Below, in pieces: positions 1 through 6,906 of a stretch of 17,465 bases of DNA (positions within the stretch are counted from its first letter, which is position 1; each line of letters begins with the position of its first letter). The DNA lies in contig CALLLZ010000373.1 in NCBI GenBank assembly GCA_938008005.1, positions 1 through 17,465 of the forward strand, in the 5' to 3' direction. The translations under genes were made by a program, and so were the position numbers. The DNA comes from an uncultured Marinicella sp. GTDB lineage: Bacteria; Pseudomonadota; Gammaproteobacteria; Xanthomonadales; Marinicellaceae. The notes below the pieces were generated by a model. It saw only the letters and a list, made by a program, of their open reading frames with translations, was not told the origin of the DNA and made no database searches.

Positions 1-2
1 AT

Positions 3-209
3 GTGGATTTCGGAGATCCTGCGTTCAATAATGGGGCTTCAGCAACAGTGGGTATCGGCGGCCTTGTACATGGCGATCTGTTTTCACGGAACACCGTCAG
101 CTTACAAAATCAATTGGGTATCCGATATACACCAAGCACCATAGATTCAGCTTCAGCCACTGGTATGATCGTGGTTGATGATGTTATATTTGCCAATGGC
201 TTTGAATAA
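3..209 (+). CDS. C-terminal end of a secreted or surface protein with an IFANGFE tail (5' truncated)
   Basis: The frame is open to the left edge of the window, so only the last 69 codons of a longer gene are visible; no internal start need be real. The fragment is rich in Gly, Ser, Thr and Asn, with short alternating hydrophobic stretches (ATVGIGGLVHGDLFSRNTVS, then LGIRYTP), which suits a beta-sandwich of an extracellular protein. It ends in VVDDVIFANGFE just before TAA. I recall tails of the type IF-x-(D/N)GFE at the ends of many secreted proteins in Marinicella- and Xanthomonadales-related bacteria. This tail has no hydrophobic helix and no basic cluster, so it is not an IPTL- or PEP-CTERM signal. 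The substrate or function cannot be read from this piece. A strong terminator follows 21 bases after the stop. Confidence 0.7.
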   Translation: MDFGDPAFNNGASATVGIGGLVHGDLFSRNTVSLQNQLGIRYTPSTIDSASATGMIVVDDVIFANGFE

Positions 210-230
210 TTAACTGATTTTAAAGATCAG

Positions 231-256
231 AAAAACCCAGCTTTGGCTGGGTTTTT
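231..256 (+). terminator. Intrinsic terminator after the secreted-protein gene
   Basis: AAAAACCCAGC (231-241) and GCTGGGTTTTT (246-256) are perfectly complementary over 11 bases around a 4-base loop, TTTG. The GC-rich core followed by a T run is a classic rho-independent terminator. It sits 21 bases after the stop codon at 207-209. The A run on the left arm could also make it work on the opposite strand, but the leftward gene ends at 598, too far away for it to serve as that gene's main terminator. Confidence 0.9.
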
Positions 257-597
257 GGGTTTAAGAACAGTGGTTTGACTGATGTATCAAATGGCTATGC
301 ACTTCGATAAACACAACAGACCTGTAGTCGTAATCAAAGAGCCTCTCATTCATTGGTGGTTCAATCTTTATGAATACAAAAAGATACCACAAGGGGCACC
401 CCTACCGCAGTTCTGTTAACCTTACATGATCACATATCACTGACTTATATTTATATTCTTAAGATATTGAAAGTTAACAAAGAACGGTATAACCCCGTAG
501 GGCGTGCCCCTTGTGGGCACCCGTTTTGTGGTAAATTTAATGATCTGTTAATTTTTTTTAACGCAAAACCAATTAAAGTAGAGCGTATTGGATTAAG
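257..597. other. Gene-free gap with one palindromic repeat
   Basis: This 341-base stretch between two converging genes has no open frame that looks coding. Its only clear structure is the palindromic repeat at 385-531, described separately. I see no convincing terminator for the leftward permease gene that ends at 598; a weak GTTAA/TTAAC symmetry near 546-561 is not GC-rich enough to call. Confidence 0.6.
385..531. repeat. Palindromic dispersed repeat, locus 1
   Basis: The right part (474-527) contains AACCCCGTAGGGC followed by CCCCTTGTGGGCACCCG. The left part (385-406) contains CCACAAGGGGCAC and CCCTAC, the reverse complement of that core, so the locus can fold on itself. The symmetry extends inward: TTCTGTTAAC (411-420) faces GTTAACAAAGAA (473-484), with about 50 bases of spacer. 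The left arm lacks about 11 bases present on the right (GGGGTTATACC in complement). Positions 474-527 match the reverse complement of 13184-13237 at 48 of 54 positions. No ORF lies inside. This looks like a REP/BIME-type or small non-autonomous mobile repeat; the family is not identified. Confidence 0.8.
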
Positions 598-1665
598 TTA
601 TTTTTCTTCCTGAGGATTAATGATCTTTTTAGGCCAAGACTCAATAATGGCATTCACCAATGTCGCCAGAGGTATGGCAAAAAATACGCCCCAGAAGCCC
701 CAAACACCGCCGAAAAACAATACAGCTACAATAATCGCCACAGGATGCAGGTTATTGACTTCAGAGAACAACCAAGGTACCAAAACATTACCATCTAACA
801 TTTGAATAACGCCATAAGATATCATCACATAAGCAAAAGGAGCCGTCCAGCCAAACTGAACAAATGCAACCAAGGCAATTGGAATGGTAACCGCCACAGC
901 ACCAATAAATGGAACCAAAACAGAAAAGCCAGTTAGGGTAGCCAATAGTATCGCGTACTGTAAATCTAAAAAGACAAATACGATATAACTGGTCAGCCCA
1001 ACCAACAATATCTCAAAAGCTTTTCCTCTGACATAGTTGCCAATTTGCGCATCAACTTGGTGCCAGACAGATAAAGTTAACTTTGAATCTTTGGGAGAAA
1101 ACTGTCTTAGCCACGTGACGATAATAGCTTTATCTTTCAACAGGAAAAACACCAGAATAGGCATCACCACTAAAAATACAGCAATTGAGAATGCACTGAA
1201 TACAGATGAAACAGTCTTACCCAAAATGTTTTGTCCAACTTTTGTCATTTCATTGGTCACACTGCCAATCACTGATTGCACTTGAGAAGGTTCAATCATC
1301 CCCGGGTATTTATCTGGCAAAGTTCTAAGGAAATCCAACCCTGTTGAAATATAAGCGGGCATGGCTTGGGCTAACTGGGTTATTTGAGTGGTTAATTTGG
1401 GCACCAACCAAATAATTAAAACAAACATCACAACCACAAAAATTAAAAACACCAAACCAACTGCTACAATTCTGGGGATTTTTAGTTTTTCTAAACGTGT
1501 GATCACACTTTCCAGCAAATAGGCAACCACTATACTCGTTAAAAATGGAGCCAGTGGTTTACCAAAATAGATGATGAACACAAAACCTAAAATCAAAGCA
1601 GAAATCAAAATTACGATTTGTGGATCGGAAAAGTTTCTTTTAAACCAACTTGAAATAACGTTCAT
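598..1665 (-). CDS. AI-2E family transporter (PerM/UPF0118-type permease)
   Basis: A 355-residue inner-membrane protein with about eight hydrophobic segments, near residues 17-34, 37-54, 65-88, 152-176, 214-235, 239-266, 272-288 and 307-338. The long soluble stretch between segments three and four (about 89-150) is typical of this family. The C-terminal block DGNVLVPWLFSE (291-302), then a glycine-rich run GGVWGFWGVFFAIPLA (319-334), is the family signature. Length fits the usual 340-370 residues. Members have been linked to autoinducer-2 export or to Na+/H+ exchange, so the substrate here is unknown. No clear Shine-Dalgarno precedes the ATG (complement of 1663-1665). It is the last of four leftward genes, 115 bases after the beta-barrel gene; co-transcription is possible but unproven. 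Confidence 0.88.
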   Translation of the reverse strand: MNVISSWFKRNFSDPQIVILISALILGFVFIIYFGKPLAPFLTSIVVAYLLESVITRLEKLKIPRIVAVGLVFLIFVVVMFVLIIWLVPKLTTQITQLAQAMPAYISTGLDFLRTLPDKYPGMIEPSQVQSVIGSVTNEMTKVGQNILGKTVSSVFSAFSIAVFLVVMPILVFFLLKDKAIIVTWLRQFSPKDSKLTLSVWHQVDAQIGNYVRGKAFEILLVGLTSYIVFVFLDLQYAILLATLTGFSVLVPFIGAVAVTIPIALVAFVQFGWTAPFAYVMISYGVIQMLDGNVLVPWLFSEVNNLHPVAIIVAVLFFGGVWGFWGVFFAIPLATLVNAIIESWPKKIINPQEEK

Positions 1666-1780
1666 AAATGAGATTATAGGCTTGAATGCACTGAATAAGA
1701 ATTATTTTTTACAGCTCAATTTCACTCTGGTTATATACGTGGGTTGATAGGTAATCCACCACCGTTAAATTCAACCGTTT

Positions 1781-3001
1781 TTAGAATGTATAAAGCCAAG
1801 ACAAAACAGCTTCAGCATGTTCACCAGTTAATTCACGGCTCACGCTTCCAAAATCAGTACGACCAAAATTAAGTGGCTTAGGCGCATAGCTGGCATATAA
1901 ATCCAACTCACCACCAAACATTGGGGTGTTGAAACCCACTCTTATACTGTACGGCGCAGAAATGGCTTTTAGAATTGTCGTTAAATCTGCATCAGTGGCC
2001 GCTGGTTGTTGTCGCCCTGAGTATTCAAGGTTAATCACCGCACCACTATCAAAACGGTGAGCTAGATTAACAGCATATATTGTTTGGTCAGCCCACTGGA
2101 AATCCGGACTCTCCAAGTCATTCAAAAATGTCAAGAAAATACTGGGGTATGAACGACTAACAAACGCATTAATGTCACTGTAGTAATTATGAGTTGCTTT
2201 AAAAGTGACAGAGTCTTTAGCGGTTAAATCGAAACCCATTGAAACATTTATTTGTTCTGGAATATCAAAATCAGCAGGATCAGCTTGTACACCTAAAAGC
2301 CGGCTGAACCCATCCATATCAATTTTAGATTGATACTGTGCGTCAATAGTAAGCCGATCAAAGTAGCGTTGAGAGATACCTAAATTCAAACCCAAACCAT
2401 TGCTGGTTTCTGTATAACTAACCGCATACAAATCCAATTGGTCAAAGCCATTGATCTCAGAAGCCAAGAAATTAATATCGGAATAGTTTTGTTGAGCAAA
2501 GACTACAGCCAAGCTTAATTCCGAAACATCATTAAGTCGATAGGCAATACCTGGCGCAAAAATACTGCGATTAAACGAATCATTATCACGCAGCAGTAAC
2601 TGATCGAATTGAAAAGGTGAATCTTGAAAACTTATCGGCTGTAAACGAGTTTGATCATAGTCAAAAGTAAAGAAGTACGACTTTCCATCAATCAAATCAC
2701 TGATTGCGTTGAATCTTTCGGTATTAAAGTACAGCTTTGCGCCTTGCAAGCTTAAAGCATCAGCAAAGCGGTCAGCACCGGACAATTGTAAATCCGAATA
2801 AAAATTAGGGTAAATTCGATTGGCAATGCTGTTACGCCAATGTCCCAACTCCATGGTACCGTCCAGATCTATTGTCATATTATCGCTATGTACAATAGAC
2901 GCAGAATTGAACAGCAATAAACCATTAGCTGTTGCATTATTGGCAAGCAACAACTGAGCCAGAGTTATAAATACCGTGATTTGAAAGAATTTTCTTAACA
3001 T
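1781..3001 (-). CDS. Outer-membrane beta-barrel protein, FadL/OmpP1-like
   Basis: A 406-residue protein with a Sec signal peptide: positive start MLRKFF, hydrophobic core to about residue 20, and cleavage predicted after ATA at residues 23-25. The rest alternates polar and hydrophobic residues in many short strands (for example AVINLEYSGRQ, YSIRVGFNTPMF, ELDLYASYAP) and ends in a terminal aromatic residue, ...LSWLYTF, the usual BAM targeting signal. Length, lack of long helices and the overall pattern suggest a FadL/OmpP1-type porin for hydrophobic compounds. I do not see the conserved N-terminal FadL plug motif clearly, so family assignment is tentative while the outer-membrane location is strong. 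A candidate promoter with a perfect TTGACA lies just upstream on the same strand. Confidence 0.75.
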   Translation of the reverse strand: MLRKFFQITVFITLAQLLLANNATANGLLLFNSASIVHSDNMTIDLDGTMELGHWRNSIANRIYPNFYSDLQLSGADRFADALSLQGAKLYFNTERFNAISDLIDGKSYFFTFDYDQTRLQPISFQDSPFQFDQLLLRDNDSFNRSIFAPGIAYRLNDVSELSLAVVFAQQNYSDINFLASEINGFDQLDLYAVSYTETSNGLGLNLGISQRYFDRLTIDAQYQSKIDMDGFSRLLGVQADPADFDIPEQINVSMGFDLTAKDSVTFKATHNYYSDINAFVSRSYPSIFLTFLNDLESPDFQWADQTIYAVNLAHRFDSGAVINLEYSGRQQPAATDADLTTILKAISAPYSIRVGFNTPMFGGELDLYASYAPKPLNFGRTDFGSVSRELTGEHAEAVLSWLYTF

Positions 3002-3027
3002 TTAAATAATATTTCGCCTAGTTCGCA

Positions 3028-3056
3028 ATGATGTCAAAAAAACAACACAATGTCAA
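3028..3056 (-). promoter_or_regulatory. Candidate sigma-70 promoter for the beta-barrel gene
   Basis: On the minus strand, TTGACA (complement of 3051-3056) is followed after 17 bases by CATCAT (complement of 3028-3033), a 4-of-6 match to the -10 consensus. Transcription would start about 20 bases before the ATG at 3001. The perfect -35 and ideal spacing support it; the weak -10 lowers confidence. A small symmetry, CAACA-TTT-TGTTG, lies upstream at 3095-3107 and might be an operator, but it is too short to call. Confidence 0.45.
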
Positions 3057-3131
3057 TTTTTCATCATTAAAAAGCGAAAATAATCACCTATTTACAACAT
3101 TTTGTTGCAAAAACACAACACAGCTCACAAA

Positions 3132-4136
3132 TTACAGTCGAGAGATGACAGAATCTGTAAACTCAGCAGTATGGGCTGAACCACCCAAATCACCCGTCAA
3201 ACGATCTTTTTCAATCAATGTTGCTTTTATCGCATTTCTTATTCTGTGTGCCTTTTCAACAAAACCTAAATGCTCTATCATCATCGCCGCTGCCAACATC
3301 AAGGCGGTGGGATTGGCTATTTTTTTACCAGTAATATCAGGAGCCGAGCCATGAACTGCTTCAAACATAGCCACTTTTTCACCGATATTTGCACCCGGAG
3401 CCATTCCTAAACCACCCACTAAACCTGCACAAAGATCTGAAATAATATCTCCAAACAAGTTGGTGGTCACAATGACATCAAATTGTTCCGGATTCATCAC
3501 CAACTGCATGCAGGTGTTGTCAACTATCAAAGTATTAAACTCAATCTCTGGATATTCTTTGGCAACTTCTTGTGCCACCTCTAAAAACAGGCCTGAAGTT
3601 GTTTTCATGATATTGGCTTTATGAACTGCAGTCACTTTTTTACGGCCTGCTTTCTCAGCTATTTCAAACGCATAACGAACAATATTCATCGATGCTTCTC
3701 GAGTCACAACAATTTTTGACTCTGCCACTGTCCGGTCTTCATTGATGGTTTGTCCATCACTTAAATAAGCGCCTTCTGTATTTTCTCTAATTGTCAATAT
3801 GTCAATATCACTATAACGTGCTTTGGTACCCTCGAAAGTCACCACTGGACGTACATTGGCGTAAAGCTTAAAATGTCTCCTCATAGCCACATTAATTGAG
3901 CTAAAGCCTTTGCCAACTGGTGTAGTCAAAGGACCTTTTAAACATATCTTATTTTCTTCTATCGCATCCAAAGTATCTTGCGGCAACAACTCTCCCGTTA
4001 CATCCAAAGCCGCCAAACCAGCTTGTTGATAGTCATAACTAAAGTTTAAATCTAAATGATCTAAAACTCTCAGTGTGGCATCCATAATTTCTGGGCCGAT
4101 GCCATCGCCTTTTATGATTGTGATTTTTTGACTCAT
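3132..4136 (-). CDS. NAD-dependent isocitrate dehydrogenase (isocitrate/isopropylmalate dehydrogenase family)
   Basis: A 334-residue soluble beta-decarboxylating dehydrogenase. It converts isocitrate to 2-oxoglutarate and CO2 in the TCA cycle. Visible residues: GDGIGPE (10-16), the substrate loop S80-x-N82-x-x-x-R86, R96, R117 with ENTEGAY ending in catalytic Y124, catalytic K173 in VHKANIMK, and metal-binding D206, D230 and D234. HGSAPD (262-267) with D267 points to NAD rather than NADP, which usually has Lys/Tyr here. The S-x-N-x-x-x-R loop and the ENTEGAY context resemble IDH3-type enzymes rather than LeuB. A tartrate or homoisocitrate relative is the main alternative. The start is well supported by AAGGAAT (complement of 4141-4147), about 5 bases before the ATG. 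No other TCA gene is adjacent. Confidence 0.87.
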   Translation of the reverse strand: MSQKITIIKGDGIGPEIMDATLRVLDHLDLNFSYDYQQAGLAALDVTGELLPQDTLDAIEENKICLKGPLTTPVGKGFSSINVAMRRHFKLYANVRPVVTFEGTKARYSDIDILTIRENTEGAYLSDGQTINEDRTVAESKIVVTREASMNIVRYAFEIAEKAGRKKVTAVHKANIMKTTSGLFLEVAQEVAKEYPEIEFNTLIVDNTCMQLVMNPEQFDVIVTTNLFGDIISDLCAGLVGGLGMAPGANIGEKVAMFEAVHGSAPDITGKKIANPTALMLAAAMMIEHLGFVEKAHRIRNAIKATLIEKDRLTGDLGGSAHTAEFTDSVISRL

Positions 4137-4180
4137 TGCTATTCCTTATGTTGTTTTATTGATATTTATTCATTAACGGT

Positions 4181-4186
4181 ATTATA
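4181..4186 (-). promoter_or_regulatory. Candidate -10 box for the isocitrate dehydrogenase gene
   Basis: A perfect TATAAT lies on the minus strand (complement of 4181-4186), about 45 bases upstream of the ATG at 4136. No good -35 box is found at 16-18 bases, so this is only a candidate. The rest of the 218-base gap (4137-4354) holds no gene; a 6-bp hairpin at 4243-4261 is noted under rejected items. Confidence 0.3.
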
Positions 4187-4354
4187 CTCGATAATAAAAG
4201 TGTAGTGTTTTGAACATTTAAGCATTATGACTGAATCTGCCGCATACCCCATCGTGGTATGATCGTTTTTAAAACAAAAATATTTCGCATAAGAACAACT
4301 GCTGTTGATGTGCTGAGATTCATGATTGACTTTCATCATTTTCAAAACACCACT

Positions 4355-4816
4355 TTAGATCTCTTTGAGTGTGGTTAACACATTTTGCACATGCTCTGGA
4401 ACTTTAACTTTAAGCCATGACTGTATAACCTCACCTGACGAGTTGATTAAAAAAGTACTGCGTTCGATGCCCATAAATTTTTTGCCATACATATTTTTTT
4501 CCTTGATCACACCGAACTCCTGACACAATACTTCATCTATATCAGCCACTAGCTCAAAGGGCATGTCGTATTTTTTTTTGAAATTTTGCTGTTTTTTTAA
4601 ACTGTCCATTGAAACACCCAAAACTTCACAATCTAACTCTTTGAATAAATGATAGCTTTTCCCAAAGTCCTGACTTTCTGTGGCACACCCTGGTGTATTA
4701 GCTCTTGGGTAAAAATACAATACAACATACTTTTTGACCAATTTATCCAATGCAAATAAGCCACCATTGGTTAATTGATGCTCATGCTGCCATACTTTAT
4801 TATTAATTTTAACCAT
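4355..4816 (-). CDS. bcp: Peroxiredoxin of the BCP/PrxQ family
   Basis: A 153-residue cytoplasmic thiol peroxidase that reduces hydrogen peroxide and organic hydroperoxides. The active-site block YFYPRANTPGCATE carries peroxidatic C44 with T41 and P42; R119 in GIERSTFLI is the conserved active-site arginine. In classical BCP a resolving cysteine follows five residues later; here position 49 is Gln. C63 and C98 are the only other cysteines, so the enzyme either uses one of these or works as a 1-Cys type. Length is close to the family norm of about 155. It diverges from dapA, with 67 bases between the two start codons, and is the first of four leftward genes. Only a weak AGGGTG lies upstream of the ATG. 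Confidence 0.9.
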   Translation of the reverse strand: MVKINNKVWQHEHQLTNGGLFALDKLVKKYVVLYFYPRANTPGCATESQDFGKSYHLFKELDCEVLGVSMDSLKKQQNFKKKYDMPFELVADIDEVLCQEFGVIKEKNMYGKKFMGIERSTFLINSSGEVIQSWLKVKVPEHVQNVLTTLKEI

Positions 4817-4845
4817 TGTTTAATACACCCTATTTAAAAAAAGCA

Positions 4846-4851
4846 TATAAT
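4846..4851 (+). promoter_or_regulatory. Candidate -10 box for dapA
   Basis: TATAAT lies 32 bases before the dapA ATG inside a small symmetric sequence, GCATA-TAAT-TATGC (4843-4856). On the opposite strand CATAAT (complement of 4850-4855) overlaps it and could serve bcp. No good -35 box is seen in either direction, so both are tentative. Confidence 0.35.
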
Positions 4852-4883
4852 TATGCGCTTTTGCTGAATATATACAAGCCTAA

Positions 4884-5786
4884 ATGGACCAAATTCAAGC
4901 CAAAGATCTGACTGGAAGCATGGTGGCCTTAATCACACCAATGCATGCTGACGGCAGCATCAATTTTTCGCAGTGGCAAACACTGTTGGAGTGGCACATC
5001 AGATGTGGCACAAATGCTGTGGTTGTGGCGGGCACAACCGGTGAATCGGCATTACTAAAAACCACCGAAGTTGATGCATTAGTTAAATCCGCAGTCAATG
5101 CCTGTAAAAAATCCAATACCAAAGTTATTGTTGGTACTGGAGCCATTGACCCGCTTAAAGTAATTGCAGCCAATCTCCAAGCAGCCCAACTGGGTGCAGA
5201 TGCTGCGTTGGTTGTAACACCTTATTACCTTACTTTAACTCAAAACGCATTACTTGAACATTTCAAAGCCATCGCTGCAGAATCAGATTTACCGATTATC
5301 TTATACAATGTGCCCAGTCGAACAGGTATAGATTTGCAAGCCAGCACCACCGCAAAACTGGCGCAAATAGCCAACATCATCGGAATTAAGGAAGCCAAAG
5401 CTGATATGGAGCGCATCAAAAAACTGCTCAAAATTAAAAACTTCTCTGTGTTATCGGGTGATGATAGCAGCTTTGTTAAAACCATGGCTTTGGGTGCACA
5501 TGGCGTCATCAGTGTTGCTGCAAATGCAAGACCTCAAGTGATTAAGCGCATATGTGATCACATTCAATTTGGCAACACATCTGAAGCTGAACAATTGAAT
5601 GAGTCCCTCGTACCCTTTTATGAGTTCCTATTCCATGAGCCCAACCCATGCCCTGTCAAAGCCATCATGCATGCCGCAGACATCATAGACATTGGCATCA
5701 GAAAACCTTTGATTTTAACCCCGTTGAAATCAACACATATTAACCAACAAATAAAACCCATCTGTCAGGAGTTTAGCCCATTATGA
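4884..5786 (+). CDS. dapA: 4-hydroxy-tetrahydrodipicolinate synthase
   Basis: A 300-residue class I aldolase-fold (TIM barrel) enzyme. It condenses pyruvate with aspartate semialdehyde, the first committed step to diaminopimelate and lysine. Visible active-site parts: G-T51-T52-GE, Y115 in TPYYL, catalytic Y141 in YNVPSRTG with R146, and the Schiff-base lysine K169 in IGIKEA. Length is slightly above the usual 292, with a few extra residues at both ends. No strong Shine-Dalgarno precedes the ATG. The stop overlaps the next start in an ATGA (5783-5786), so the BamC-like lipoprotein is probably translationally coupled. The dapA-bamC order is the same as in Escherichia coli, where dapA also precedes bamC. 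Confidence 0.95.
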   Translation: MDQIQAKDLTGSMVALITPMHADGSINFSQWQTLLEWHIRCGTNAVVVAGTTGESALLKTTEVDALVKSAVNACKKSNTKVIVGTGAIDPLKVIAANLQAAQLGADAALVVTPYYLTLTQNALLEHFKAIAAESDLPIILYNVPSRTGIDLQASTTAKLAQIANIIGIKEAKADMERIKKLLKIKNFSVLSGDDSSFVKTMALGAHGVISVAANARPQVIKRICDHIQFGNTSEAEQLNESLVPFYEFLFHEPNPCPVKAIMHAADIIDIGIRKPLILTPLKSTHINQQIKPICQEFSPL

Positions 5787-6421
5787 ATCCACTGTTTAAA
5801 ACAATTCTTATTACAACTTTATGTTGTGTACTTGCCAGCTGTAGCCGCTTGGTTAAAGAAGAGCCCTACTTACAAGCAGAGGCCACACAAACATTAACTG
5901 CTATCGATGGTACAGACCTGCCACGCACCAGTAACAGCCTGAAAATACCAGAAGTGAAGGTAAGCGGCACTGGTGTTGCACCCGACTCTAAACCACCCGA
6001 AATGGCTTTTGCCAGGCGCAGAAGTGATGATGAAAATGTAGTCATTATTGAATCAGGTGGCATGCCAACCATTGAAATTTTCAATGAAAAAGACGCTTGG
6101 GATTTGATTTTAGGAGACCATGGTTATAATTGGCAACTTCTGGATGAAGACCCTGAAAATTGCCAAGCCACTTTTCGCTTTTATGATCCAGTCACCGAAG
6201 AAGTTCAAAATAAAGGACTTCTAAAAAGATTGTTCACCATTGAAAGTAATTACTTAGACCGTTCTGGCGAATACGTCCTGACTTGCCTTAAATTGTCAGA
6301 AAAGCAACAAATTTGGTTACAAACCATTGATTTTGAAGCACCCTCTTCTTATGTAGTGGATGACTTATTCAGTCACATCTTTGATGCAGCAACAGAGGAC
6401 AAAAATAGCGCAGAAGAATAA
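5783..6421 (+). CDS. bamC: BamC-like outer-membrane lipoprotein, short form
   Basis: A 212-residue lipoprotein. The signal peptide ends in the lipobox LASC with C20 as the lipidated residue and S21 at +2, which suits outer-membrane sorting. After C20 come YLQAEA, a region ending in LPRTSNSLKIPE, then a proline-rich linker; this resembles the BamC N-terminal segment that runs along BamD. Residues about 90-205 could form one helix-grip domain (IEIFNEKDAWDLILG, then beta-rich WLQTIDFE). E. coli BamC is about 344 residues with two such domains, so this version appears to have only one. The position directly after dapA supports the identification; sequence similarity alone is modest. A terminator follows 22 bases after the stop. 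Confidence 0.68.
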   Translation: MNPLFKTILITTLCCVLASCSRLVKEEPYLQAEATQTLTAIDGTDLPRTSNSLKIPEVKVSGTGVAPDSKPPEMAFARRRSDDENVVIIESGGMPTIEIFNEKDAWDLILGDHGYNWQLLDEDPENCQATFRFYDPVTEEVQNKGLLKRLFTIESNYLDRSGEYVLTCLKLSEKQQIWLQTIDFEAPSSYVVDDLFSHIFDAATEDKNSAEE

Positions 6422-6443
6422 ACAATTAAATCAAATGAATATT

Positions 6444-6470
6444 AAAAATCGCTCCTTGAGCGATTTTTTT
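6444..6470. terminator. Bidirectional intrinsic terminator between the bamC-like gene and fdxA
   Basis: AAAAATCGCTC (6444-6454) and GAGCGATTTTT (6458-6468) pair perfectly over 11 bases around a 3-base loop, with two further Ts. The T tract on one side and A tract on the other let it stop the rightward dapA operon and the leftward fdxA transcript, whose stop codon lies about 40 bases to the right. Confidence 0.88.
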
Positions 6471-6509
6471 AGTTTGTAGCTTAGCCTTACATAATTACGT
6501 TATAGAAGA

Positions 6510-6839
6510 TCAATCACCCTTATCTATCAAATGGGCCTTGTCTTTAACTTGCGCCCAGTCATCAGCATCGTCCGGGGCGTCGACCATAGCAGTTATCACT
6601 GGCCATTGTTCTGACAATTTTTTGTTTATCTCGATGAATTTTTCCTGTCCTTCAGGCAGATCATCTTCTGGATAAATGGCTTCAATAGGACATTCGGGTT
6701 CACACAAAGTACAATCAATACATTCTTCAGGGTCAATCACCAAAAAATTAGGCCCTTCATGGAAACAGTCCACTGGACAAACTTCCACACAATCAGTGTA
6801 TTTACACTTAATACAGGCCTCGGTCACCACAAAAGTCAT
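6510..6839 (-). CDS. fdxA: 7Fe-8S ferredoxin (FdI type)
   Basis: A 109-residue ferredoxin closely resembling Azotobacter vinelandii FdI. By analogy C9, C17 and C50 hold the [3Fe-4S] cluster and C21, C40, C43 and C46 the [4Fe-4S] cluster; C12 and C25 are the conserved non-ligand cysteines. The motifs ACIKCKYTDCVEVCPVDC and ECIDCTLCEPECP are intact. The acidic tail (about 55-109) is the usual helical extension. It is a low-potential cytoplasmic electron carrier whose partner here is unknown. In Azotobacter FdI affects ferredoxin-NADP reductase expression. GAGGAG lies 7 bases before the ATG, an excellent ribosome binding site. The gene diverges from pcnB, with overlapping promoter elements between them. 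Confidence 0.94.
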   Translation of the reverse strand: MTFVVTEACIKCKYTDCVEVCPVDCFHEGPNFLVIDPEECIDCTLCEPECPIEAIYPEDDLPEGQEKFIEINKKLSEQWPVITAMVDAPDDADDWAQVKDKAHLIDKGD

Positions 6840-6856
6840 TCAATTGCTCCTCAATT

Positions 6857-6865
6857 TGATATAAT
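6857..6865 (+). promoter_or_regulatory. Extended -10 promoter for pcnB
   Basis: TGATATAAT is a full extended -10 (TGnTATAAT). Transcription would start near 6872, giving a leader of about 35 bases to the TTG at 6907. The -35 position is poor, which an extended -10 can tolerate. It overlaps the predicted start point of the leftward fdxA promoter. Confidence 0.5.
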
Positions 6866-6870
6866 GTGCA

Positions 6871-6901
6871 ATTATACAACAAGCCGTTAAATCGCAGTCA
6901 A
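6871..6901 (-). promoter_or_regulatory. Candidate promoter for fdxA
   Basis: On the minus strand TTGACT (complement of 6896-6901) and TATAAT (complement of 6871-6876) are separated by 19 bases, longer than ideal. Predicted start near 6864 gives a 25-base leader containing GAGGAG. TATAAT on this strand and TATAAT at 6860-6865 on the plus strand face each other across GTGCA. Confidence 0.45.
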
Positions 6902-6906
6902 GAATC

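Noticed and set aside
3028..3354. 108-residue plus-strand frame overlapping the 3' end of the isocitrate dehydrogenase gene
   Set aside because: Mostly antisense to conserved coding sequence, with no ribosome binding site and no family resemblance.
3132..4136. Possible LeuB (3-isopropylmalate dehydrogenase)
   Set aside because: The substrate loop S-x-N-x-x-x-R and ENTEGAY fit isocitrate dehydrogenase, and no leuC, leuD or leuA is nearby.
4243..4261. Hairpin CATACC/GGTATG followed by a short T run
   Set aside because: Only 6 bp, with the T run displaced by three bases, and no plus-strand gene upstream to terminate; on the minus strand there is no T run.
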